Assembly: GCA_003577315.1 (NCBI GenBank)
Contig: QEVK01000016.1
Location: 1 to 64,000 of the forward strand
Reading direction: 5' to 3'
DNA length: 64,000 nt
Source of the DNA: Hyphomicrobiales bacterium
GTDB lineage: Bacteria > Pseudomonadota > Alphaproteobacteria > Rhizobiales > Rhizobiaceae
Shown here: positions 9,486 through 18,476 of the stretch, one piece after another
Position numbering within the stretch: the stretch's first letter is position 1
Layout of the letters: each line of letters opens with the position of its first letter
Notes under the pieces: generated by a model
What the model was told of the DNA's origin: nothing
The model's input: the letters and a program-made list of their open reading frames with translations, nothing else
The model's database searches: none
Translations under genes and position numbers: made by a program

Positions 9486-9935
9486 TCAGGCCGACGCGGC
9501 CATCTTCTGCGGGCGCGAGGGCAGCGCCGCGCGCCAGCCGGCCATGGCCTCCCTCAGCTCGCCGATCGCCTCGTCGATCGCCGCGCGCTGCTTCTCCAGC
9601 CTGGCGAGCTGGCGCTCAGACTTCTCGATCAGCGTGCGATACTGACGGACGTTGCCGCTCGCCGGGTCGTAGAGGTCCATGATCTGCTTGACCTCGCGCA
9701 GCGAGAAGCCGGCCTTGCGGCCGAGCAGGATCAGCCGCAGGCGGGTGATGTCCTTGCGCGAGTAGAGGCGGGTGCTGCCCTCGCGCTTCGGCGAAAGCAG
9801 GCCCTTGTCTTCGTAGAAGCGCAGCGCGCGCAGGGTCAGGCCGAACTGACGCGCCACATCGCCAATGCGCGTGTAGCCGTCGGAAACATCGTCGGCGCTG
9901 GCCGTGCTCGCGCCGGCCGTCGTCATATTCATCAT
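9486..9935 (-). CDS. MerR-family transcriptional regulator (LiuR-like)
   Basis: 149 aa from ATG 9935. The N-terminal winged helix is typical Mer[21 protein letters not shown], then [19 protein letters not shown]. The C-terminal half is an amphipathic coiled coil (residues about 90-140) that forms the dimer; no metal-binding cysteines are seen, so it is not a metal sensor. Four candidate ATGs occur (9950, 9935, 9932, 9926); GGGGAA about 8 bp before 9935 favours that one. It lies upstream of, and in the same direction as, the acyl-CoA dehydrogenase operon, separated by its terminator and the operator. It probably controls that operon in response to an acyl-CoA or catabolic intermediate. Confidence 0.85.
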   Translation of the reverse strand: MMNMTTAGASTASADDVSDGYTRIGDVARQFGLTLRALRFYEDKGLLSPKREGSTRLYSRKDITRLRLILLGRKAGFSLREVKQIMDLYDPASGNVRQYRTLIEKSERQLARLEKQRAAIDEAIGELREAMAGWRAALPSRPQKMAASA

Positions 9936-10366
9936 GTCACGTTTCCCCATTCGCGTTCCGGCAAGCGCGGGAACGCCGATTGGATGCCATTGGGGCGAAA
10001 GGCAGCCGATCACGGTAGTTGAGCATAGCCGGCCGACCACGGGACGGCCAGCGTGTGTGAGGCGCATATAGTCGGATATCCCCCATGCTGCAAGCGCGAA
10101 AGCTGTCGCAGGGGATGCCGTTCCGGCAGGGTTGTGAACCAAATGGGTAATCTTGGTTAACGGGTTGTTTACCACGTTGGGGGAAAGGTGCGCTGGTCGG
10201 TGTCCCGTGATTGTCCTGTCCGTTGTTCTCACGGTTCTCCACCCGCGGAGATCGCCCGCAAAGCGTGCAGCGCCCGAGCCGGCGGCGGCACGGGGGATCG
10301 CCTCCGCGGCGAAAGGCAGGAGCGCCGGGATTGTCCCGGTCAGCAAGGCGGCAGCGGACGTTTTTC
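9936..10366. other. 431-bp intergenic region between merR and podJ-like gene
   Basis: No convincing gene. It holds the divergent promoters of the MerR gene and the PodJ-like gene. The left half is moderately AT-rich around 10070-10180. A candidate CtrA site is listed separately. No terminator or small RNA could be recognised by eye. Confidence 0.5.
10157..10171 (+). promoter_or_regulatory. Candidate CtrA box (TTAA-N7-TTTA)
   Basis: TTAA (10157-10160), seven bases, then TTTA (10168-10171): one mismatch to the alphaproteobacterial CtrA consensus TTAA-N7-TTAA. It is 196 bp upstream of the PodJ-like gene, a cell-pole protein whose counterparts are controlled by the cell-cycle network. The short motif may occur by chance. 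Confidence 0.35.
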
Positions 10367-13300
10367 ATGCGCGACAGACGATCCTCCTATCTCGAGTCGA
10401 TGAATGCAGGCCGCAGGCGCAGGGCGGGCACCGCCCTCGACGATCTCGATTCCACCCTCGACCGGCTGGAGGGCCGGCTGGCGCCCGCGCCGCGCGAGGA
10501 CGGCTACGAGCGCCCCGCCCGCCGGCCCGCCGCCGACGACTTCCGCCGCGACACGGCGCGCGAGCGCCACGCGGCCCTGCGCGAGCCGTCCTATGCCGGC
10601 ATCGCCGACGAGATGCAGGCGCTGCGCGAGGAGCTGCGCCACCAGATGAGCGCGGGGCTGCACCGCGAATTCGTCGCGCTCAAGGGCGAGATCGAGCGCG
10701 CGCTCAAGACCCCCGCTCCGGCCCCGGCCGGCCATGCGGCCGAGCTCGGCGCCGAGTTCGAGCGCCTGTCGTCGATGATGCACCGGCTTTCCGAGGAGAG
10801 CGACGGCCGCCAGGCGCATCTGCTGCGCCTGGAGATGGAGGACATGAAGAAGGCGCTCGGCCAGCTCGCGCGCGAGGAGACCGTGCGCTCCTTCGACCGC
10901 CGCTGGGGCGAGTTCGACCGCCGCTTCAGCGACATGGCCGGCCGGCTGGCCGCGCCGCACCCCGGCGCCGACCCGGCGCTCAAGGCGCTCGCCGCCCGCA
11001 TCGAGGAGATCGGCGGCGCGGTCAGCGCGCTGCCGACATCGGGCGCGCTGCGCTCGATCGAAGACAAGATGAAGGTGCTGCAAACCGCCGTCGACCGCTT
11101 CTCGCGCCAGCAGGAGCAGCCGGGCGCGGCCGTGCTCGACGCCATCGAGGAGCGCCTGGACGAGATTTCCCGCGCCGTGGCCGCCTCGGCCAGCCTGCCC
11201 CGCGCCGCCTTCGATCCCGAGCCGTTCGAGCGGCTGGAGGCGCGCATCTCCTCGCTCGCCCGCCAGGTCGGCGAGGCGACGCAGGACACCGCCACCCGCG
11301 ACCTTTCCGACCAGCTTGCCGCGCTGTCGCGCCGCGTCGAGGACCTCGCCCACCGCGTCGACCTGCCCGAGCGCGCCGTCGAGCGGCTCGCCGGCCAGAT
11401 CGGGGCCATCGCCGACCGGCTCGACCACGCGCCGGCGCTGCCCAATCTCGACGCCGTCTTCCACGGGCTGGAAAACCGCATCGCCTCCATGTCCAACCTG
11501 CTGGAGCAGCGCCACGAGGACGCGCTGGCGCAGGGCCGGGCGCTGTTCCACGACCTCGAGAGCCGGATCGACGAGGTCGCGGCGCGCATCGACGCCGACC
11601 GGCCGGCCGCCGGGGCCGACGCCTCGTTCATCGCCGCGATGGACGCCCGCTTCGCCGAGCTTGCCGCGCGCTTCGAGCGCCAGGCCGCCGCCGCGCCGCA
11701 GGACGACGGCGGCGCGCTGCGCGACCTCGAACGGCGGCTGGAGACGATCTCGAGCCGCATCGAATCCTCGGCCGGCGCGTCGGCCGTCGACACCGGCCTG
11801 ATCCGCAGCCTGGAGGCTCAGATCGCCGACCTCGCCCGGCACATCTCCCGCCCGGCCGCTTCGGCGGATGCGGGCGAGGACATCGCGCCGCGCCTCGACA
11901 GGATCGAGCAGTCGATCGCCGCGTCGAAGGCCGACGTGCTGGAGGCCGCGCGCCGCGCGGCCGAGGAGGCGGTGCGCGGCTTCTCCGGCAGCGCCGCCGA
12001 AGGCGAGCTGGTCGCCGGCCTCGCCGAGGACCTGAAGTCGCTGGAGGCGCTGACGCGCCGCTCCGACGACCGCAACGCCAAGACCTTCGAGGCGATCCAC
12101 GACACGCTCCTGAAGATCGTCGACCGGCTGGGCGCCCTCGAGAACGGCGCCGCCACGGCCGCCGCCGCGCCCGCGCCCATACCGGCGCCCGCGCGCGACG
12201 TGGTGCTGGGAACGGCGCGCACGCCCTCGCTCGCGCCCGCCGACGAGACGCTGCCGCTCGCGCCCGCCGCCACGGCGCTCGCCACCGTCGAGGCGGCCGC
12301 CGGGCGCGGCGACGCGCCCAATCCCGCCTCGGCCACGGCACAGGCCGCTCCCGGCCGCGCCTCGTTGCTCGGCAGGCTGGCGCGCGCGCTGACGCGCGGC
12401 GGCAAGAGCCGCGCGGCGGAGGAGAAGCCGCAGGGCAAGACCGCGCAGGGCAAGGCCGCGCAGGGCAAGGTCGCCTCGGGCGGCGGCGTGCCGCCGGTCG
12501 ATCCCGACGCGCCACTCGATCCGAATTTCGCCAACCAGCCGCTGGAGCCCGGCTCCGGCGGGCCCGATCTCAACGCCATCATGCGGCGCGTGCGCGACGA
12601 GCGCGGCCAGCCCCTGCGCGGGGCCGGCCCCGACGCCTCCAAGGCCGATTTCATCGCCGCCGCCCGCCGCGCCGCCCAGGCGGCAGCCGCGGAGGCCGAG
12701 ACGATGAAACGCAAGCCGGCCGCCGGAGCGGACGAAGACAAGGCCCCCGGCAAGGGCTCGTTCCTGAAGAGCCGCCGCAAGCCGCTGCTGATGGGCGTCG
12801 CCGCAATCCTGATCGCGCTCGCCGCGCTCCAGGGCACGCGCCTTTTCCTGTCCGGCAGCCCGGTGGCGCAGGCGCCGCAGCCCGCGCCGACCGCCGTCGC
12901 GGCGCTGCCGGCCGAGGACGCCGAACCTGCCGGGACCCGCGCCCGGGCGCCGGCGCCGCAGGTGCGCATGGCCGGCGAGGCTTCCTCCGCCTCCAGCATC
13001 CAGCCTCCTTCGGCCGCCGTGCCGCCGCAGGGCGTGGACGCGGGCGACGAGGGCTGGCTCGACCTCGAGACCACGGCGGCGGCCCCGAGCCGCGAGGCCG
13101 CGGCGCAGGCCGAAGCGGACGAAACGGCCGCGACCGCCGCTTCGCCCGCGCCGGCCGAGGAGGTGGCCGAGATCGAATCCCTGCCCGAGCCCGACGAGGA
13201 GGCGCTCGCCGCGATCCCGCTCGATGCCGGGCCGGTGGCGCTGCGCGAGGCCGCGGCCGCCGGCGACCCCAAGGCGCTCTACGAGATCGGCAACCGCTAT

Positions 13301-14059
13301 GCCGAAGGCCGCGGCGTGGCCGGGGACATGGCGAGCGCCGCCCGGTGGTACGAGAAGGCGGCCGAGCACGGGCTCGCGCCGGCGCAATACCGCCTCGGCA
13401 GCTTCTACGAGAAGGGCATCGGCGTCGCCCGCGATGTCGCCAAGGCCAGGCACTGGTACCAGCAGGCGGCCGAGCGCGGCAACGCCAGCGCCATGCACAA
13501 CCTTGCCGTGCTGCACGCCATGGGCGCGGACGGCAAGACCGACAACGACGCGGCCGCGCGCTGGTTCCTGCGCGCCGCCGAGCTCGGGGTGCGCGACAGC
13601 CAGTTCAATCTCGGCATCCTGTCGGCCAAGGGCGTGGGCGTGCAGCAGAACCTGCTGGAGGCCTACAAGTGGTTCGCCCTCGTCGCCAAGGCCGGCGACA
13701 AGGACGCGGCCGAGAAGCGCGACGAGATCGCCAAGGCGCTGCGGCCCGAGCAGCTGGAGACCGCGCGCGCGGCGGCCGAGCTGTGGCGGGCCAGGGAGCT
13801 CGACACCGAGGCCAACACGGTCGAGATCCCGGAAAGCTGGGGCGAGAGCCAGGGCACGACGGCCGGCGTCGACATGCGCGCAGCCGTTCGCAACATCCAG
13901 CAGATCCTCAACAGGAACGGCTACCAGGCCGGGACGGAGGACGGGCTGATGGGGCAGAAGACCAAGACCGCCATCGCCGCCTTCCAGAAGGACAACGGCA
14001 TGGCGGCGACCGGCGAGGTCGACGAGGCGCTGGTGCGCGCGCTGCTCGAGAAGCGCTGA
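10367..14059 (+). CDS. podJ: PodJ-like polar localization factor (coiled coil, TM, SEL1 repeats, peptidoglycan-binding domain)
   Basis: 1230 aa. Residues 1 to about 800 are a long cytoplasmic region rich in Ala, Arg and Glu with extended heptad-like coiled coils. A single membrane span follows at about 805-828 (LLMGVAAILIALAALQG). The periplasmic part has an acidic Pro/Ala linker, SEL1/TPR-like repeats at about 957-1122 (each with the YRLG.FYEKG or WYQQAAERG pattern) and a C-terminal peptidoglycan-binding domain (about 1170-1230, NIQQILNRNGYQAG). This is the PodJ layout: the protein marks a cell pole and recruits division and polarity factors. A small triple QGK repeat sits near 12431-12475. 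ATG 10367 precedes a basic RDRRSSYLES start. Confidence 0.8.
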   Translation: MRDRRSSYLESMNAGRRRRAGTALDDLDSTLDRLEGRLAPAPREDGYERPARRPAADDFRRDTARERHAALREPSYAGIADEMQALREELRHQMSAGLHREFVALKGEIERALKTPAPAPAGHAAELGAEFERLSSMMHRLSEESDGRQAHLLRLEMEDMKKALGQLAREETVRSFDRRWGEFDRRFSDMAGRLAAPHPGADPALKALAARIEEIGGAVSALPTSGALRSIEDKMKVLQTAVDRFSRQQEQPGAAVLDAIEERLDEISRAVAASASLPRAAFDPEPFERLEARISSLARQVGEATQDTATRDLSDQLAALSRRVEDLAHRVDLPERAVERLAGQIGAIADRLDHAPALPNLDAVFHGLENRIASMSNLLEQRHEDALAQGRALFHDLESRIDEVAARIDADRPAAGADASFIAAMDARFAELAARFERQAAAAPQDDGGALRDLERRLETISSRIESSAGASAVDTGLIRSLEAQIADLARHISRPAASADAGEDIAPRLDRIEQSIAASKADVLEAARRAAEEAVRGFSGSAAEGELVAGLAEDLKSLEALTRRSDDRNAKTFEAIHDTLLKIVDRLGALENGAATAAAAPAPIPAPARDVVLGTARTPSLAPADETLPLAPAATALATVEAAAGRGDAPNPASATAQAAPGRASLLGRLARALTRGGKSRAAEEKPQGKTAQGKAAQGKVASGGGVPPVDPDAPLDPNFANQPLEPGSGGPDLNAIMRRVRDERGQPLRGAGPDASKADFIAAARRAAQAAAAEAETMKRKPAAGADEDKAPGKGSFLKSRRKPLLMGVAAILIALAALQGTRLFLSGSPVAQAPQPAPTAVAALPAEDAEPAGTRARAPAPQVRMAGEASSASSIQPPSAAVPPQGVDAGDEGWLDLETTAAAPSREAAAQAEADETAATAASPAPAEEVAEIESLPEPDEEALAAIPLDAGPVALREAAAAGDPKALYEIGNRYAEGRGVAGDMASAARWYEKAAEHGLAPAQYRLGSFYEKGIGVARDVAKARHWYQQAAERGNASAMHNLAVLHAMGADGKTDNDAAARWFLRAAELGVRDSQFNLGILSAKGVGVQQNLLEAYKWFALVAKAGDKDAAEKRDEIAKALRPEQLETARAAAELWRARELDTEANTVEIPESWGESQGTTAGVDMRAAVRNIQQILNRNGYQAGTEDGLMGQKTKTAIAAFQKDNGMAATGEVDEALVRALLEKR

Positions 14060-14111
14060 GGCAGGAGCGGCGCGGGAAGCGCGCCGCGAAAGCCGGCGGC
14101 ATCGGCCCGAT

Positions 14112-14138
14112 GCGCCCGCGGTTTGACTTCGCGGGCGC
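14112..14138 (+). terminator. GC-rich hairpin after the PodJ-like gene
   Basis: GCGCCCGCG and CGCGGGCGC pair perfectly over 9 bp with a 9-nt loop, 53 bp past the stop codon. There is no U-tract, so this is a possible Rho-type or processing hairpin rather than a proven terminator. Confidence 0.3.
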
Positions 14139-14225
14139 GTCGTCGCAAGAACGAATTGCCGTTCCGGCACGCCTGCGATGGTGCGGGCGCCGCCGGGAGC
14201 GGACGCGAGCAGTCGGGTTCTGACG

Positions 14226-15149
14226 GTGGGCATCTATCTGCCGATCGCTGAGATGTCGGTCAACATCGCCGTGCTCCTGGCGATGGGGGCTGCGGTCGGC
14301 TTTCTTTCGGGCATGTTCGGCGTCGGCGGCGGCTTCCTCATCACGCCGCTGCTGATCTTCTACAACATCCCGCCGGCCATCGCCGTCGCCACCGGCGCCA
14401 ACCAGGTGGTGGCCTCGTCCACCTCGGGCGCGCTGGCGCATTTCAAGAAGGGCACCATCGACTTCAAGCTGGGCACGGTGCTGCTGATAGGCGGCGTCTT
14501 CGGATCGTCGCTCGGCGTGTGGGTGTTCTCGCTCCTGCGCAGCGTCGGCCAGCTCGACCTGTTCGTGTCGCTGCTCTACGTGGCGCTGCTCGGCACGGTC
14601 GGCGGCCTGATGCTGGTGGAAAGCGTCAACGCCATGCGCCGCACCGCCGGCGGGCAGCCGCCGTCGCTGCGCCGGCCGGGACAGCACAACTGGGTGCACC
14701 GCCTGCCGCTCAAGATGCGGTTCCGCACGTCGAAGCTGTTCGTCAGCGTCATCCCGGTGCTCGGGCTCGGCGCCATCATCGGCTTCCTCGCCTCGATCAT
14801 GGGCGTGGGCGGCGGCTTCATCATGGTGCCGGCGCTGATCTATCTGCTCAAGGTGCCGACCAACGTCGTCGTCGGCACCTCGCTCTACCAGATCGTCTTC
14901 ACCGGCGCCTACACCACCATCGTGCACTCGACCACCAACCAGACCGTCGACATCGTGCTCGCCTTCCTGCTGATGGTGGGCGGGGTGGCGGGCGCGCAAT
15001 ACGGGGCCAAGGCCGGCCAGCGGCTGCGCGGCGAGCAGCTTCGCGCGCTGCTGGCCCTGCTCGTGCTGGCGGTGGCGGTGCGGCTGGCCTTCGACCTCTT
15101 CGTGCCGCCGGCCTCGATCTATTCGCTCACCTCCCCGTCGGGGATATGA
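14226..15149 (+). CDS. Sulfite exporter TauE/SafE family permease
   Basis: 307 aa with about eight hydrophobic spans in two halves. Each half begins with the family repeat, seen as GMFGVGGGFLITPLLIF and again as SIMGVGGGFIMVPALIY, which is diagnostic for TauE/SafE. These inner-membrane proteins export sulfite or sulfoacetate, or move other small organosulfur anions. The start is GTG 14226, giving VGIYLPIAEMSVNIAV, which fits the family N-terminus; an upstream in-frame ATG at 14178 would add an unlikely 16-residue leader. The TIGR02186 gene follows 3 bp later, so the two form one unit. Confidence 0.9.
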   Translation: MGIYLPIAEMSVNIAVLLAMGAAVGFLSGMFGVGGGFLITPLLIFYNIPPAIAVATGANQVVASSTSGALAHFKKGTIDFKLGTVLLIGGVFGSSLGVWVFSLLRSVGQLDLFVSLLYVALLGTVGGLMLVESVNAMRRTAGGQPPSLRRPGQHNWVHRLPLKMRFRTSKLFVSVIPVLGLGAIIGFLASIMGVGGGFIMVPALIYLLKVPTNVVVGTSLYQIVFTGAYTTIVHSTTNQTVDIVLAFLLMVGGVAGAQYGAKAGQRLRGEQLRALLALLVLAVAVRLAFDLFVPPASIYSLTSPSGI

Positions 15150-15152
15150 GCG

Positions 15153-15950
15153 ATGCCGTTTCCCTGCCTCGCCTTCCTGCTTGCGCTGCCCGCCTTCCTG
15201 GCCGCGACCGCCGCGCAGGCGCAGGCCCCGGAGAACCCGAACCCGGAAACCATCCAGATCGGGCTTTCCACCGACCGCGTCTTCATCACCTCCGACTTCG
15301 CCGGCGCGGACCTGACCATCTTCGGCGCGCTCGACTTCGCCGATCCGCTGCTCGCGCGCCAGGGCCGCTACGACGTGATCGTGGTGCTGGAAGGGCCGGC
15401 CCGGCCGGTCGTCGTGCGCCGCAAGAGCCGGGTGCTGGGCGTGTGGATCAACACCTGGTCGGAGACCTTCGTCAACGTGCCGATGTCCTATTCGGTCGCC
15501 ACCACGCGCGTGTGGCAGGACATGGCCACGCCCGACAGCTACCGCCAGATGGCGCTCGGCGCGGACAATATCGCGCTGATCCCCCAGAACCGCGAGGGCG
15601 ACCCCGCCACGCTCGCCGAGTTCACCGCCGCGCTGCGCGAGCGCAAGAAGGCGACCGGCCTCTACAGCGAGCGCATCGGCGGCGTGCAGTTCCTGTCGCA
15701 GAGCCTGTTCCGCGCCACGCTGCACCTTGCGCCCAACGTGCCGGTGGGCACGCACCGCGCGCGCGCCTTCCTGTTCAAGAACGGCACCTTCATCAAGGAA
15801 AGCTCGGCGCAGCTCGCCATCCTCAAGGCCGGCTTCGAGCAGCGGATGCATCGCGCCGCGCAGGAGCACGGCTTCCTCTACGGCCTGGCGGCGGTGGCGC
15901 TCGCCGTGCTGACGGGCTGGCTCGGCCGCCTCGTCTTCCGCCGCGACTGA
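15153..15950 (+). CDS. TIGR02186 family membrane-anchored periplasmic protein
   Basis: 265 aa. A signal peptide (residues 1-23, ending AQA) leads to a periplasmic beta-rich domain containing IQIGLSTDRVFITSDFAGADL and WINTWSETFVNVP, and a single C-terminal span (FLYGLAAVALAVLTGWL) ends in FRRD, so the bulk faces the periplasm. This matches the conserved alphaproteobacterial TIGR02186 family of unknown function. It starts 3 bp after the TauE/SafE gene, a pairing that suggests it is a partner or accessory subunit of that exporter. Confidence 0.85.
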   Translation: MPFPCLAFLLALPAFLAATAAQAQAPENPNPETIQIGLSTDRVFITSDFAGADLTIFGALDFADPLLARQGRYDVIVVLEGPARPVVVRRKSRVLGVWINTWSETFVNVPMSYSVATTRVWQDMATPDSYRQMALGADNIALIPQNREGDPATLAEFTAALRERKKATGLYSERIGGVQFLSQSLFRATLHLAPNVPVGTHRARAFLFKNGTFIKESSAQLAILKAGFEQRMHRAAQEHGFLYGLAAVALAVLTGWLGRLVFRRD

Positions 15951-15987
15951 CTGACGGCGGCCGCCCCGCCCTTTTCCCGCAACCGCC

Positions 15988-17082
15988 CTACTGCGCCGGC
16001 AGGAGGCGGATGGCGTAGATGTCGACCGACCTGCCGCCGCCCTCGATGTCGGGATGGACGGCGATGGTGCCGCCCGAGCCCGGCCGCGTGGCCGGCAGGT
16101 CGATCTCGAACAGGAACTCCTCGCGGGTGGCGCCGACGGCATAGCGCTTGCGGCCGCAGTCGCCCAGTTCGCCGAGGCTGCAATCGACCGATATCTGCGT
16201 GCCCTGCCCGTCCGGCGCCCGCGCCACGACGTTGAAGACGGCGCGCCCGCCGGCCGCCTGCTCCAGAATGCCCTGGCCGATGTCGAACAGCACCGGCGAG
16301 CCGGACGCGCCGGAGCGGATGCGGATGAACCGCTCGCCGTCGTCCTCCATCACCTCCGCCTGCGAATCGCCGGGAGCGGCGACCGTGGTCGGGTCGGCCG
16401 GGGTGAAGATGTCGATCCAGCCCTCCAGCGCGTCGGCGGCGCCGGGAATGCGCGGCGCGGCATCCCCGCCCGCCTGCGGCGGCTGCGGCCGGACGGGCCC
16501 CGGCCCGCCGGACCCGGCGAGCCACCACAGCGCGGCCGCGGCGCCGGCGACCAGCAGCAGGACGAGCAGGCCGGCAAGGCCGAAGCGCCGGCGCGGCCGC
16601 CGGCGGCGGCCTTCGCGAGGGGGAGCCTCGATGCCCCCGTCCGCCCCGCTGCCGGCCTTTCCCGGCCGACCGGCGGCGGCGGGCCGCCTCTCGCCGTCGA
16701 GGCTGGGGGCGAAGGCCAGCTCCTCGCGCCGTCCGCGGGCCGGGGCGGCCATCTCGGGGGCGACTTCGGGCGCGGCCACCTCGTCGGACGCCGCCATTTC
16801 CGGCGCGACGGCCGGGGCGGCCTGTCGCGGCGGCGGCGACGCCGGCTGGCGCGTTGCGGCCTCGGCCGGGCGCGCCGGCACGAACTCGGTCTCGATGGCG
16901 GTGATGGCGGCGAGCAGCGTCTCGCGCCGGCGCGCGGCGATCGCCTCCGTCATGTTCGGGCTGGCCTGGAGCGCGCGGTCGAGCGCGCCGAAAGCAGAAC
17001 GATAGACCTTCTCGCGGAAGGCGCGGTCGCCCGGATCGCCCTTGGCGAAGGCGCTCCTTATCGCTTTCTCGATCGAATCCAT
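15988..17082 (-). CDS. Hypothetical single-span anchored protein with extracytoplasmic domain
   Basis: 364 aa from ATG 17082. Residues 1-70 are a helical cytoplasmic segment (MDSIEKAIRSAFAKGDPGDR, then ...AITAIETEFVPAR). A long low-complexity Pro/Ala/Glu linker follows, then a strongly basic stretch and one membrane span near residue 180 (LAGLLVLLLVAGAAAALWWL). The C-terminal about 170 residues are predicted outside the cytoplasm, with two cysteines (SVDCSLGELGDCGRKRY) that could form a disulfide. I do not recognise a named family. It converges with the TIGR02186 gene. The layout suggests a sensor or envelope adaptor, but there is no direct evidence. Confidence 0.7.
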   Translation of the reverse strand: MDSIEKAIRSAFAKGDPGDRAFREKVYRSAFGALDRALQASPNMTEAIAARRRETLLAAITAIETEFVPARPAEAATRQPASPPPRQAAPAVAPEMAASDEVAAPEVAPEMAAPARGRREELAFAPSLDGERRPAAAGRPGKAGSGADGGIEAPPREGRRRRPRRRFGLAGLLVLLLVAGAAAALWWLAGSGGPGPVRPQPPQAGGDAAPRIPGAADALEGWIDIFTPADPTTVAAPGDSQAEVMEDDGERFIRIRSGASGSPVLFDIGQGILEQAAGGRAVFNVVARAPDGQGTQISVDCSLGELGDCGRKRYAVGATREEFLFEIDLPATRPGSGGTIAVHPDIEGGGRSVDIYAIRLLPAQ

Positions 17083-17441
17083 CGGCTCCGCCGCACCATA
17101 TGCCGTCGCACCATGGTTAGCCGCACCGGCCCGCGCAATCAATCGCGTCCGTGGGCGGCATCGCAATCCATTCATGATTTCGGACGGGCATCCCTTTCCG
17201 GCCCGCGCGCGCCTGAAGCCCGGCCTTTTTCACGCCGGCCTTTTCCCGCTCCGCTTCCTGCCCAATCCCGCTCTCTTTCGAGCCGCGCCCGCCCAGCGCC
17301 GCGCCTCCCCGGGCCCGCGCCCGATTCTTCCCCCAGTTCTTCCCCTTCCCATTCTTCCCAAGGCCGTATTCCTCTTTTCTTTTCGGCCCGATGGTCTAGA
17401 AGGTGACGTTTTCGTAAACGTCAATCAGGGGAAACGCACAG
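17083..17441. other. 359-bp intergenic region with pyrimidine-rich tract
   Basis: Holds the divergent promoters of the hypothetical protein and the nitronate monooxygenase. From about 17220 to 17395 the + strand is strongly C/T-rich, with three spaced copies of a TTCTTCCC-like word (about 17325-17362). No credible gene is seen. The operator at 17404-17423 closes the region. Confidence 0.5.
17404..17423. promoter_or_regulatory. Palindromic operator TGACGTTT-N4-AAACGTCA (copy 2)
   Basis: TGACGTTT, spacer TCGT, AAACGTCA: same arms and spacing as the site at 9278-9303. It ends 18 bp before the start of the nitronate monooxygenase gene, where a bound regulator would directly touch the promoter or transcript start. 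Two exact cores 8 kb apart imply one shared regulator, most likely the MerR protein at 9486-9935. Confidence 0.75.
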
Positions 17442-18395
17442 ATGGCGCTGCCGGACATCTTGAAAGACAGGCTTCGCATTCCGGTGGTGGGCTCGCCGCT
17501 GTTCATCATCTCGCATCCGCCGCTGGTGCTGGCCCAGTGCAAGGCCGGCATCGTCGGCTCCTTCCCGGCGCTCAACGCAAGGCCGCAGTCGCAGCTCGAC
17601 GAGTGGCTGGCCGAGATCACCGAGACGCTTTCCGCCCACGATGCCGCCAACCCGGCGCGCAAGGCCGCGCCCTTCGCCGTCAACCAGATCGTGCACAAGT
17701 CGAACGGACGGCTGGAGCAGGATCTGGCGCTGTGCGTCAAATACAAGGTGCCGATCGTCATCACCTCGCTCGGCGCGGTGCCCGAGGTCAACGAGGCGGT
17801 CCATTCCTATGGCGGCATCGTGCTGCACGACATCATCCACGACCGCCACGCCCGCAAGGCCATCGAGAAGGGCGCCGACGGGCTGATCGCGGTGGCGGCC
17901 GGCGCGGGCGGCCATGCCGGCACGCTGTCGCCCTTCGCGCTCACCCAGGAGATCCGCCAGTGGTTCGACGGGCCGCTCCTGCTTTCGGGCGCCATCGCCA
18001 CCGGCGGGGCCGTGCTCGCCGCGCAGGCCATGGGCGCCGACCTCGCCTATATCGGCTCGCCCTTCATCGCCACCACCGAGGCGCGCGCGTCCGACGCCTA
18101 CAAGCGGATGATCGTCGATTCGAAGGCCGCCGACATCGTCTATTCCAACCTGTTCACCGGCGTCCACGGCAACTACCTCAAGGGCTCGATCCTCGCCACG
18201 GGCATGGACCCCGAGAACCTGCCGGTGTCCGACCCGTCGAAGATGGATTTCGGCGGCGACAAGGGCAAGGCGTGGAAGGACATCTGGGGTTGCGGACAGG
18301 GCATCGGCGCGGTGACGGACATCGTCGGCGCGGCCGAGCGGGTCGAGCGGCTGGCAGCGGAATACGAGGCGGCAAGGCGGCGGCTGGCGCTGTAG
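17442..18395 (+). CDS. NAD(P)H-dependent flavin oxidoreductase / nitronate monooxygenase
   Basis: 317 aa, a TIM-barrel FMN protein of the nitronate monooxygenase (2-nitropropane dioxygenase) family. Visible are GSPLFIISHPPLVLAQCKAG near the N-terminus, the phosphate-binding and catalytic region AAGAGGHAGTLS with the conserved histidine near residue 158, and the FMN site LLSGAIATGGAVLAAQAMGAD. It may oxidise propionate 3-nitronate or a related compound, or act as an enoyl reductase-like oxidoreductase; the exact substrate is unknown. An operator matching that of the acyl-CoA dehydrogenase operon lies just upstream, so it probably belongs to the same acid or amino acid oxidation regulon. Confidence 0.85.
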   Translation: MALPDILKDRLRIPVVGSPLFIISHPPLVLAQCKAGIVGSFPALNARPQSQLDEWLAEITETLSAHDAANPARKAAPFAVNQIVHKSNGRLEQDLALCVKYKVPIVITSLGAVPEVNEAVHSYGGIVLHDIIHDRHARKAIEKGADGLIAVAAGAGGHAGTLSPFALTQEIRQWFDGPLLLSGAIATGGAVLAAQAMGADLAYIGSPFIATTEARASDAYKRMIVDSKAADIVYSNLFTGVHGNYLKGSILATGMDPENLPVSDPSKMDFGGDKGKAWKDIWGCGQGIGAVTDIVGAAERVERLAAEYEAARRRLAL

Positions 18396-18476
18396 CGCCG
18401 GTCTCCTTCCCCGGGCCGCCGGAGCGAGGCGGGAACGCGGGCGGCGCCCGCCTGCAACGGGGGCCCGCCTCCTTCC

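Noticed and set aside
9936..10366. N-terminal extension of the MerR regulator (frame open to 10346)
   Set aside because: The extension has no similarity to the family and lacks a ribosome site; the HTH begins close to the ATG at 9935.
10340..14233. Long open frame on the minus strand opposite the PodJ-like gene
   Set aside because: Mirror-image artefact of GC-rich codons; no ribosome site and no recognisable motif, while the + strand shows TM, SEL1 and peptidoglycan-binding domains.
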